Part shown: positions 17,126-24,833 of the stretch, in pieces | Numbering within the stretch: position 1 is the first letter of the stretch | How the letters are laid out: each line of letters begins with the position of its first letter | The notes under the pieces: model-generated | Told to the model about the DNA's origin: nothing | Seen by the model: the letters and a program-made list of their open reading frames with translations, nothing else | Databases searched by the model: none | Made by a program: the position numbers and the translations under genes | Source of the DNA: Coprococcus aceti | GTDB lineage: Bacteria > Bacillota > Clostridia > Lachnospirales > Lachnospiraceae | Length of the DNA: 64,000 nt | Assembly: GCF_025567285.1 (NCBI RefSeq) | Contig: NZ_JAOQJT010000012.1 | Span: forward strand, 1-64,000 | Reading direction: 5' to 3'

Positions 17126-17144
17126 ACAAGAAAGGAGAAGCCAT

Positions 17145-17615
17145 ATGAGCTTTGCATTGTTTCTGGACATAGATGGTGTATTGAATACCCGGACGACAGT
17201 TGTGGGGGCGCCCAGTGGGAGAACAGGGATAGACGAGTCCAGAGTGAGGCTGCTGAAAAAGGCGTTAAAACAGTTTGGCAAGGCGGAGATCGTTCTGACT
17301 TCGGATTGGAAGCTTATGAGAGAAGACGGGGACGACTTCTCATATCTTGTATCTATGCTGGGCAAATTTGGACTAAGCCTGTCTGGAAAGACAACCGATG
17401 TCTGGGTTGGCAGAGGTGAGGGCATCCAGAGCTATCTGGCGGAACATCCTGGGATAGATGAATACGTGATACTGGATGACAACACATTTGATTTCTCCAA
17501 TTATCCTAAGCTTTGGGAACGGCTGTTGCTTACCAATGGCATAGAGAATGCCGAATATGCTTCAAAGACACCGGCGATTGAGGCGATGCTTTTTCTGGAA
17601 GCAGTTAAGGATTGA
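17145..17615 (+). CDS. HAD-like hydrolase (RNA-repair-type HAD domain)
   Basis: This is 156 aa from ATG 17145 with AGAAAGGAGAA upstream. Motif I DIDGVLN lies at about 7-13, motif II TSDWK at about 52, and a late acidic motif ILDDN at about 109. This compact form resembles the small HAD domains grouped with RNA-repair Swiss-army-knife proteins; substrate unknown. In the second D position of motif I (DxD) the residues are D-I-D, as expected for a phosphohydrolase. It is followed by a convergent XRE gene. Confidence 0.75.
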   Translation: MSFALFLDIDGVLNTRTTVVGAPSGRTGIDESRVRLLKKALKQFGKAEIVLTSDWKLMREDGDDFSYLVSMLGKFGLSLSGKTTDVWVGRGEGIQSYLAEHPGIDEYVILDDNTFDFSNYPKLWERLLLTNGIENAEYASKTPAIEAMLFLEAVKD

Positions 17616-17635
17616 AAAGCAACATAAGAAAAAAC

Positions 17636-18460
17636 TTAGACCGTCCTGAAAGGGTATTCGTGCGAGACTCTGCGGATCACGCCTGTCAGTTGCTCCATAA
17701 GCCTTTTTTCTACATCTTCGAAATGAACCCTGCTCATGAGATAGGCATATGAGTGCAATGCAATGATAGAAAGTACTGCATCGTGTTGTTCGGATTCATT
17801 CAGATTATCAAAGTCTGGATAGGAAAAGGTGAGATTATTTCTTGCTTCTGTGAGAAAACATTTGTCCATAAATTCGTATATATCCTTGTATTTCTTAAAT
17901 ATTTCCTCTGATTTCAAAAAACGGATAAATGTATTTTCTGAGTAGTCCAGTGGAAAAGTGGAGGTGTAATATCTGCTGAAAAGCAGCTCCAGTCTGGATA
18001 TAAAAGAGCTGGTGAAAGCTGTCGTGATCACATCCCTCAGTTTGTTGTAATAATTCAGCCATGTTACATATTGTTCTATCTCTGCATAGGAATCACCAGA
18101 AAAAAGCTCGTTTACCAGGATGGGAGCCATCTTGTTCTTCATGATAGTTATAACAGCATTCTCATCAAGCTTTAGTTCGTCGCAACAGGTCTTTACTGTA
18201 AAATTTCTTACCTCATCAAATCCGAGCAGGTAGTTGGGATCCACATTGTATAGATCACATAGATCCACAAATTCATCAAGTGAAGGGAGCCTTTCCATCT
18301 TTTTACTTTCAAAATTGGACAGGGTGGAACGATTGCTGAGGTTTATGGATTCACATACCTTCGCTTGCGTCATACCTATACCCTTTCTTGCTTTACTTAA
18401 ACGATTCTTAAACTCAATAAAATTGTTGGTATGTGTGTCACTCAGACTGTGCTTTCCCAT
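17636..18460 (-). CDS. XRE-family transcriptional regulator
   Basis: This is a 274-aa protein. An XRE helix-turn-helix occupies about 14-80 (RLSKARKGIGMTQAKVCESI, then NLSNRSTLSNFESKK). The C-terminal 190 aa are helical with no recognised ligand domain. The ATG is at 18460. Divergent from the gene at 18681, with palindromes TCACTAGTGA (18535-18544) and ATATTA-ttggcg-TAATAT (18484-18501) in between. It probably regulates itself and its divergent neighbour. Confidence 0.8.
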   Translation of the reverse strand: MGKHSLSDTHTNNFIEFKNRLSKARKGIGMTQAKVCESINLSNRSTLSNFESKKMERLPSLDEFVDLCDLYNVDPNYLLGFDEVRNFTVKTCCDELKLDENAVITIMKNKMAPILVNELFSGDSYAEIEQYVTWLNYYNKLRDVITTAFTSSFISRLELLFSRYYTSTFPLDYSENTFIRFLKSEEIFKKYKDIYEFMDKCFLTEARNNLTFSYPDFDNLNESEQHDAVLSIIALHSYAYLMSRVHFEDVEKRLMEQLTGVIRRVSHEYPFRTV

Positions 18461-18483
18461 ATAATTTTCTCCGTTGATTTTGC

Positions 18484-18544
18484 ATATTATTGGCGTAATA
18501 TCGATGCATTTAAATTAGCTTTTTATAGATTATATCACTAGTGA
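18484..18544. promoter_or_regulatory. Candidate operators between divergent XRE gene and hypothetical gene
   Basis: ATATTA-TTGGCG-TAATAT is followed about 35 bp later by the perfect 10-bp palindrome TCACTAGTGA. Both lie in the 220-bp divergent intergenic region, a usual place for XRE autoregulation sites. Confidence 0.35.
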
Positions 18545-18680
18545 CACAAATATGATACATTAATAATGAGAAAAATGATGAAAATGTGTTAAAAAATGCG
18601 TACATACAAATACATAAAATTGCTGTAAGCTAGAATAAGCATTGAGTGATACATTTGAAAAGGAGGAATTTGATAATTTG

Positions 18681-19250
18681 ATGATGAATAAATTAAAGGC
18701 GAAGAAGATGTGTGTGGATTATCTTAAACAGCACACACTGGAATTTCATGAGTGCTTAGATACAGATAATGGCAGTACGGGTATAGTAGTGGCACTGCCA
18801 CATTGCTATGATTGTCCGGACAAAAGGCTAGAGGCGGAGCTGTCTTTTTATGATTCATGCATTGAGGCAAGGGTGTTCTATACTCAGAACGCAGCTTCCT
18901 GGGTGGAGGAATCAACTAATAAGGATGCCCTCTACAGACTTATGAACTTTATCAATGCCAGAGTCTGGCCTCAGAGCCACGATGGAGCAGATGGAACATT
19001 ATATAGTGCAAATTGCCTGATATGTCCACGTATTTATGTTACTGAGGATGACAGCTATGATATAACTGCGACAACGATGATCGATTATAATATATGCGAT
19101 ATGGCGCCGCTGGAGGTTATGGATGCGGTTACGGTGTCAATGCCACAGATATTGAATGAGCTTAGTGCTCCTATATTTCTTTTGGTGCTGGGCAAGATAG
19201 ACGTTGAGACCGCAATGCAGCTTGTCCGGGAGAAATTCGGTATGGAGTGA
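18681..19250 (+). CDS. Hypothetical protein (YbjN-like fold possible)
   Basis: This is about 190 aa from ATG 18681; AAAAGGAGGA ends 14 nt upstream, and TTG 18678 is equally possible. A longer frame to 18642 would include the ribosome site in the coding region. The sequence has alternating strands and helices with two conserved-looking stretches (VALPHCYDCPD, LSFYDSCIEARVFY). The layout resembles YbjN/type III chaperone-like proteins, but that is weak. It may be controlled by the divergent XRE regulator. Confidence 0.6.
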   Translation: MMNKLKAKKMCVDYLKQHTLEFHECLDTDNGSTGIVVALPHCYDCPDKRLEAELSFYDSCIEARVFYTQNAASWVEESTNKDALYRLMNFINARVWPQSHDGADGTLYSANCLICPRIYVTEDDSYDITATTMIDYNICDMAPLEVMDAVTVSMPQILNELSAPIFLLVLGKIDVETAMQLVREKFGME

Positions 19251-19331
19251 TTGACAGATTTAATAGTTGATATACGAGTAAAGGGTTTTTTCTGTAGACT
19301 AAAGAGAGAAAAAGATGAAAGGAAGCGTTAG

Positions 19332-19829
19332 ATGAGAAAAAATTTATATCTTTCTGAATTAGGCATTTCAAGAGCGATATATGCTGGGAATTTTGTTACT
19401 GAGAAAAAAAGATATAGAATGTATCAACGATATAAATATGGATTTGATTACCGAGATATTTTTAACATAGATGCATCTTTTGCTGAGTGGCTCTATTCAC
19501 ATATGCGCATGTACAGAGAGAATAGTATTCATGATGAAGAATTGCATACTGTTATATTTGAGGGAAATGAATTTTCTATCGGGGAAGCTATAGATTGGAT
19601 CATACAAAAGACCGGTGAATATTTGCGGTATAAGTACTATTTGGATACACATTTTGACTATGTAACCAGACATCCGTTTAAAGGGAAAATGCTTTGCAGG
19701 TTAAATCCATCTATCAGAGAATATTTAGAGGATTATGATTGGTCTGAAGAAAAGGAGCATGAAGTCGAGGAAGATTACATTAAGGCTGGGAGACTTTTTC
19801 TAGAAATAATGGGATACTGCTGGCTGTAA
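19332..19829 (+). CDS. Hypothetical protein
   Basis: This is a 165-aa protein, ATG 19332, with GAAAGGAAGCG upstream. It is rich in Tyr, Arg and acidic residues with no membrane segment or signal peptide. No family is recognised. The next gene starts 63 bp later, and the pair appears to be a unit. Confidence 0.55.
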   Translation: MRKNLYLSELGISRAIYAGNFVTEKKRYRMYQRYKYGFDYRDIFNIDASFAEWLYSHMRMYRENSIHDEELHTVIFEGNEFSIGEAIDWIIQKTGEYLRYKYYLDTHFDYVTRHPFKGKMLCRLNPSIREYLEDYDWSEEKEHEVEEDYIKAGRLFLEIMGYCWL

Positions 19830-19892
19830 TTGGACACACAAGTAATAGAGGGAGGAACTTTTATATTGTACGTGCGAAAGGAGAATAAGAGA

Positions 19893-20900
19893 ATGGGGAA
19901 AGATTTTATCGATGAATTTATACCGTCAAAAGATACAAGAGCTTACCTGCATAGCATTCATTATGAATTCACGGATTTGGAGAAGGCAACGATTGTTGCA
20001 AACCATATTATGATTTCATATGAAGAAAAAGTAAAATGGCTAAATAATTTTATGCACCAAATATCTGATGACGCGTTAAAAGATAGAATATCAAAGGCAT
20101 TAGAGAATTTATCTTATAATGAATCTTTTTTTGACTTTGTATTTATTCCACATGACTTTCGACATGGGGATATTGTAAGATGCCTCTATGGTGACTGGAA
20201 TACAACTGAGTTTTGTGAAAAAGTAGGAATAATTCTCAATTATTCTGATAAAGAATATGAGTTCTATAAAAATGTTAAAGGGGATTATTCAGATGTTCAG
20301 GTTTGTGTAGATATTAAGTTTGACGGAGCAGCTTATCAGGGAGAGTTTGAACACGAGCACATTAATCCAATATACATTGAGCGTATAACTTTAAATGAAA
20401 AAGATGAAAGAAGGGCATATCTCAATTATCTTACGAATTTATATAGCAAAAAGGATGCTATGGGTGAAAACGATAATAGTAAGCCTGAATATGCGGGTGG
20501 TTCTGATGATTTATTAGAGCAAAGATATCTTGGCAATTATATCCCGGTTCAAGATGAGGCTACTGGTAAATGGTGTGTGCAGATGGGATATGGTTTTGAA
20601 AGTGGAGATGTAAATTATATTGCAACGGAGTTCTCTGGAATGGGGTTAATATATCATTTGATGTATAATGGCGAGATGGATCACGTCCATGGATTCGATA
20701 GCGTGTTAGCTATGGTTTTGCAAGATCCGGAACATGTAGATATCGTGACGGAATATGATGAATATTCAGAACAGGAAATCAAAATGGTGAAAGAAATAAA
20801 GAGGGCAGTGGCATTTGTACAATCACATCACAGACCTATGACCAACGAAGAACTACGTAAAAATGGCAGAGACGAACTATACTGCTCCCAATCTACATAG
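19893..20900 (+). CDS. Hypothetical protein
   Basis: This is 335 aa from ATG 19893, chosen because CGAAAGGAG lies just upstream; the open frame begins at 19830. It is acidic and cytoplasmic by composition. A central part (FIPHDFRHGDIVRCLYGDWN) has the look of a small beta-barrel seen in uncharacterised proteins, and the C-terminus has HGFDSVLAMVLQDPEHVDIV. The family is unknown. It lies directly upstream of the first metallophosphatase. Confidence 0.55.
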   Translation: MGKDFIDEFIPSKDTRAYLHSIHYEFTDLEKATIVANHIMISYEEKVKWLNNFMHQISDDALKDRISKALENLSYNESFFDFVFIPHDFRHGDIVRCLYGDWNTTEFCEKVGIILNYSDKEYEFYKNVKGDYSDVQVCVDIKFDGAAYQGEFEHEHINPIYIERITLNEKDERRAYLNYLTNLYSKKDAMGENDNSKPEYAGGSDDLLEQRYLGNYIPVQDEATGKWCVQMGYGFESGDVNYIATEFSGMGLIYHLMYNGEMDHVHGFDSVLAMVLQDPEHVDIVTEYDEYSEQEIKMVKEIKRAVAFVQSHHRPMTNEELRKNGRDELYCSQST

Positions 20901-20968
20901 AGAGCCTGGTATGATGATATGAAGGAAAAATTGCTGGAAGATTATTATAGTGGTAAGGGGACATATAT

Positions 20969-21682
20969 ATGCATTGTCGACATTATATTATTGGCGATAT
21001 ACATAATTCGATAAAAGAGTTTAATAGTATAATAGACCAGATAGCCCCCTCAAGACAGGATGAAATCGTCCTGCTTGGGGATGCTTTTGATAGAGGAGGC
21101 GACGCTCCTGATCCAGTTGGTGTTTACTTTAGAATTTGCAGGCTGGGTATGCAGGCTAGCTTGAGGTGGATTCGAGGAAACCACGACCAGTTTTTAGCAG
21201 AGTATATCTACTCATATCATGGGGCGTGTGAGAAAGAGAGGCGTAGTATACAACCATATATATATAATTCATTTGATATGATGAAGGATAGACTTACTCA
21301 GGTTGACCTATTGAATTTGGCTGATTTGATAATGGGGCTGCCCCTGCAGATAGAGATCAATATTGGATCAAAGAAATATCTTCTTGCGCATGCCATGACA
21401 TTTGATCCAGCACTTGTAGAACAGGATGATACGTTGTATCTGGAAGGTCTTTATGACATGGAAGAGTATTGGCGCCAGGGCGTGAAAGGGTATGTATCAC
21501 TTGTAGGCCATACAGATTCAAGCTATCAGTATAACAATTCACATGGTAGATATCTTGATGGACAACATTCAATTTGGACGAATGATTTGGAAAATGTGTA
21601 CATGCTGGATTGCGGATGTGGCTTGCCAAATGGGAGGCTGGCCTGCATATGTTTGGAAACAGGTGAGAGATTCTATGCATGA
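20969..21682 (+). CDS. Metallophosphatase, paralog 1 of 3
   Basis: This 237-aa calcineurin-like phosphoesterase has GDIHN (8-12), GDAFDRGG (about 37-44), GNHDQF (about 71) and later H residues (LLAHA, VGHTD). The intact GDxH/GDxxDRG/GNHD set supports a di-metal enzyme. This type includes PrpA-like Ser/Thr phosphatases and diadenosine tetraphosphatases; which activity applies is not evident. ATG 20969 follows AAGGGGACAT. It is the first of three related genes, with a DUF4253-like gene inserted between the first and second. Confidence 0.85.
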   Translation: MHCRHYIIGDIHNSIKEFNSIIDQIAPSRQDEIVLLGDAFDRGGDAPDPVGVYFRICRLGMQASLRWIRGNHDQFLAEYIYSYHGACEKERRSIQPYIYNSFDMMKDRLTQVDLLNLADLIMGLPLQIEINIGSKKYLLAHAMTFDPALVEQDDTLYLEGLYDMEEYWRQGVKGYVSLVGHTDSSYQYNNSHGRYLDGQHSIWTNDLENVYMLDCGCGLPNGRLACICLETGERFYA

Positions 21683-21723
21683 ATTGGGCAGTCAAGAGGT
21701 TAATAATAAATGAGGAAATACAT

Positions 21724-22188
21724 ATGGGAAAAAAGATAAATATTGAAGCGAGTGATGAACCTTGTATGTTCCAGTTCTTTAAAAAGTATATACACCAGAC
21801 AGACAAGAACGAATTTTATTGTGATAACAGGGTTGTTGATATCAGTAACCCTAATCCGGGAGTAGTTGTTGATTTTAAAAATATTGATCACACTTATGAA
21901 GTATTTGCAGTACTTGGAAATTATTGGGGAGGATGGAACTCTACGCCGACAGCAGCAGAGATGTATAATAGAGCTAAGGAATGGGAAGAGCGATTTGGCA
22001 CGGAGATAGTTGGATTATCATATAACAGCGTTGATTTTGTATTGAACCGAAAGCTATCTGATATAGAAATAGAGGATTTGATCAAAGAATGTGAGGATCT
22101 TCATGCAGATGTGGCTTGTAGCGGCGGATATGAAGAAATGCGAAAAATAATAAGAGAAAAAGGCGAGCTTCATATATGGTGGGATTAA
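21724..22188 (+). CDS. DUF4253-like protein
   Basis: This is 154 aa from ATG 21724, preceded by AAATGAGGAAAT; the frame extends upstream into the phosphatase stop. The segment GNYWGGWNSTPTAAEMYNRA followed by EERFGTEIVGLSYNSVDFVL recalls DUF4253 proteins, which occur in immunity-type gene clusters. The function is unknown. It ends 28 bp before the second metallophosphatase start. Confidence 0.5.
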   Translation: MGKKINIEASDEPCMFQFFKKYIHQTDKNEFYCDNRVVDISNPNPGVVVDFKNIDHTYEVFAVLGNYWGGWNSTPTAAEMYNRAKEWEERFGTEIVGLSYNSVDFVLNRKLSDIEIEDLIKECEDLHADVACSGGYEEMRKIIREKGELHIWWD

Positions 22189-22216
22189 TATTATAAATAT
22201 TGGGGGGACGATTTAA

Positions 22217-22927
22217 GTGGCTACATATGTTATTTCAGATATTCACGGAATGTATAACAAATTCATTGAGCTTTTGAACAAGATTAAATTGAAAGAGACG
22301 GATACCCTTTACATTCTGGGCGATGTTCTGGACAGGGGACCAGATCCGATCAAAACATTGCTCAAGATAATGAGCATGTCAAATGTGATCTGCATGCTTG
22401 GCAATCATGAGGACATGGCACTTGATTGCCTGAAGTTTTTGACTACTGAGATAACGGAACAGTCGTTGTCTGAGGTGTCTGAAGAGATGCTGGAGAACCT
22501 GGTAACATGGCAGTACAATGGCAGCAAGACGACCATAGACGGGTTTCGGGCACTGGACAGAGCGAAGCAGCAAGAGGTCATTGACTTCATAGAGGATATG
22601 CCAGAGATAGAGGAGATATCGGTAGCTGGACAGAAATATCTACTTGTGCACGGCGGGCTAGGGGATTTTTATCCTGGTAAACCGATCGAGAGTTACACGA
22701 TTGAGGAACTTATCTGGGCAAGCGCGGAGTATGATATTCAGTATTTTGACGACACTTATGTAGTGACAGGCCATACCCCGACACAAGGCATACCGGGTAA
22801 TCCCAGACCTGGATACATATACAGACAGAATAATCATATCGCCATCGACTGCGGTGCGGTGAGAAGAAGCGGGCGGCTTGCGGCGATAAGGCTTGATGAC
22901 GGCAAAGAATTTTACACAGGAGACTGA
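22217..22927 (+). CDS. Metallophosphatase, paralog 2 of 3
   Basis: This 236-aa protein starts at GTG 22217 after GGGGGGACG. It has SDIHG (about 7), GDVLDRGPDP (about 36), GNHED (about 62), LLVHGG (about 140) and TGHTP (about 182). All metal ligands of the calcineurin-like fold are present. It is the most canonical of the three paralogs and resembles PrpA/PrpE-type Ser/Thr phosphatases or Ap4A hydrolases. The third paralog begins 27 bp downstream. Confidence 0.87.
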   Translation: MATYVISDIHGMYNKFIELLNKIKLKETDTLYILGDVLDRGPDPIKTLLKIMSMSNVICMLGNHEDMALDCLKFLTTEITEQSLSEVSEEMLENLVTWQYNGSKTTIDGFRALDRAKQQEVIDFIEDMPEIEEISVAGQKYLLVHGGLGDFYPGKPIESYTIEELIWASAEYDIQYFDDTYVVTGHTPTQGIPGNPRPGYIYRQNNHIAIDCGAVRRSGRLAAIRLDDGKEFYTGD

Positions 22928-22954
22928 TGTTCAAGAGAACAGGGAGGAGTGCTT

Positions 22955-23650
22955 ATGAGGATATATTGTATGAGTGATATTCATGGCTGCATAGCTGAAT
23001 TCGTGGATGCTTTAGCTTTGGTGTGGGATCACCTGGATGAGCCTGATACTATGCTTTGCCTGCTTGGGGACTATATTCATGGAGGTGCAGATGGTTATGC
23101 AGTCCTGGATAAGATAATGAATCTGCAGAAGAAATATGGTCCTGATAAGGTAGTTGCTCTTATGGGTAACCATGAGGAATTTGTTCTTCTGGGAGACTCG
23201 AGTATAAACCGGCTGATCGGAGTCTTTGATGACGATGCAGATGACGTCCGGGAATGTGATGATGACAGATATATAAGATGGATCGAGAATCTTCCGAGGT
23301 ATTTTACAGAGGGCAACACGATATTTGTCCATGCTGGCATTGATGAGGAAGCCGGTGACATGTGGGAATGGATGACCAGCGAGGACACTTATGTCAACAA
23401 GTATCCGGCGGAGACCGGGAAGATAGAAGGACTTGATATGAAGGTTGTAGCCGGTCACGTTGGCACAGCAGAGATCTCCGGGGATCCAAGATTTCACGAT
23501 GTTTATTACGACGGTGAATCGCACTATTACATTGATGGAACGGTGCTGGACAGCGGCATTATTCCGGTCCTTCTAGTTGATACTGATGAGGACAAATATT
23601 ACAAAGTCACAGAGTCTGGTGAATGGCTTGTACAACCATTTACTACTTAG
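22955..23650 (+). CDS. Metallophosphatase, paralog 3 of 3
   Basis: This is 231 aa from ATG 22955 with GGGAGGAG upstream. The first and third motifs are intact (SDIHG, GNHEE), but the second reads GDYIHGGAD, lacking the DR of GDxxDRG. H residues follow in VHAG and AGHVG. The metal-binding Asp of motif II is still there, but the Arg that helps hold the phosphate is replaced, so the substrate or activity may differ from paralogs 1 and 2. Confidence 0.83.
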   Translation: MRIYCMSDIHGCIAEFVDALALVWDHLDEPDTMLCLLGDYIHGGADGYAVLDKIMNLQKKYGPDKVVALMGNHEEFVLLGDSSINRLIGVFDDDADDVRECDDDRYIRWIENLPRYFTEGNTIFVHAGIDEEAGDMWEWMTSEDTYVNKYPAETGKIEGLDMKVVAGHVGTAEISGDPRFHDVYYDGESHYYIDGTVLDSGIIPVLLVDTDEDKYYKVTESGEWLVQPFTT

Positions 23651-23665
23651 TCCTTTCCCTTAAAA

Positions 23666-23708
23666 TACAAAGGCGCACAGTTCCGTTGGGAGCTTGTGCG
23701 CCTTTGTA
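23666..23708 (+). terminator. Terminator after the metallophosphatase cluster
   Basis: ACAAAGGCGCACA pairs with TGTGCGCCTTTGT, a perfect 13-bp GC-rich stem with a 15-nt loop starting about 18 bp after the stop. The U tract is short, and the A-rich left flank also permits action on the minus strand. Confidence 0.75.
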
Positions 23709-23827
23709 CATTCATTTGCTGAGAACAATATAGCACGGCGGGAGTGAAAATCGAATCTAAGATATTGCAGTAAAGGTGGATATGTGCTACAATATCCGAA
23801 AAGTCGGAAGTGAAACGGGGGTACATT

Positions 23828-24691
23828 GTGAAGGTATATGAGAAGATATTTGCAAGGCTTGACGAACTGAATATGAGCCAATCAGAGCTTTCGAGAAGAA
23901 CGGGGATTTCCACCAGCACGATAAATGACTGGAAAAAGAAGAAGATCAATCCACAGGCGGATAAGCTGGTTGCTATCTGTAGGGCATTTGATATGTCGCT
24001 GGCAGAGCTGCTTGGCGATGATGAGACGGAGAACAGCAGTGTTGATTATAGTGCCGAGGAGAGATATCTGATCGAGTGTTATCGCAGGTCGGATGACCAG
24101 GTGAGAAAACATATGCTTAGATATATGGAGCTCATTGACAATGTTGAGCCAAATGAGATGAAGACACCACAGAGGAATGTTGCCGTTATACAGGATGTGG
24201 ATGGGAATAATATTGTAGTTATCAATGATATTATTTTTAAAGGAAAACGATCCATAACATGGTCTGATGTTGAGAAATATCTGCGCCGGTATGTGGGAGA
24301 GTTTTATTCTATAGCAGAGACTGGAGATATAGTTTATATTGGTACGGATCTGCCAGATGAGTATACAGGATCTAATTACACAAAACATATTAAAGGGACA
24401 GTGGCAAAAGCAAAGGCAAATGCGGCTCAGGCAATTCCGGAGATCATTGAAATAGCAACATCCAAAACAGTGGAAGAAAATAAAAAAGAGAAACATAGCC
24501 GTAATGCTAAAAATGGATGGTATAGATATGATACCAGATTTGCGTTACCGGTTTACGATGAAAGTGGTGAGGTTGAGCGATACAATGTGTTTAGTGCAAG
24601 ATTATTGATCAGACATGCCGCTTCTGGGAAAATGTATCTGTACGATGTTTTAGAAATAAAAAAAGAAACGAGCAAGCCTTGTCAGGTGTAA
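23828..24691 (+). CDS. XRE regulator fused to a polyvalent-protein-type C-terminal domain
   Basis: This is about 287 aa from GTG 23828, with ACGGGGG upstream. An XRE HTH occupies about 5-60 (MSQSELSRRTGISTSTINDW). The C-terminal 150 aa contain a long helical DEYTGSNYTKHIKGTVAKAK region and a strand-rich NGWYRYDTRFALPVYDESGE to YLYDVLEIKKETSKP. This second part resembles modules found in very large phage/plasmid polyvalent proteins (LPD3-like), from memory. A DNA-binding domain joined to it is uncommon. The 140 bp downstream hold no gene. Confidence 0.65.
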   Translation: MKVYEKIFARLDELNMSQSELSRRTGISTSTINDWKKKKINPQADKLVAICRAFDMSLAELLGDDETENSSVDYSAEERYLIECYRRSDDQVRKHMLRYMELIDNVEPNEMKTPQRNVAVIQDVDGNNIVVINDIIFKGKRSITWSDVEKYLRRYVGEFYSIAETGDIVYIGTDLPDEYTGSNYTKHIKGTVAKAKANAAQAIPEIIEIATSKTVEENKKEKHSRNAKNGWYRYDTRFALPVYDESGEVERYNVFSARLLIRHAASGKMYLYDVLEIKKETSKPCQV

Positions 24692-24833
24692 AACCCTACC
24701 CAGTAGAAAACCCATTTCTTAATAAGGAAAGAATAAATCATGCTAAAGAAAAAGTCAACAGACATTTGAGGCGGAGGTTTCGGATTTGTAAATATTATTT
24801 ATTTTAGCTTGAAGAGGCTGGAAAGGATATAGA

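Larger units (their letters stand above)
16970..17127 (+). repeat. Duplicated mannosidase 3' end plus terminator, copy 2
   Basis: Matches 13502-13656. Differences are scattered (G/A, C/T and small indels), so the duplication is not very recent or the two copies come from different strains. Confidence 0.85.

Noticed and set aside
13502..17127. Composite transposon with the duplicated mannosidase end as terminal repeats
   Set aside because: The repeats are direct, consist of gene 3' end plus terminator, and no transposase or inverted terminal repeats were found.
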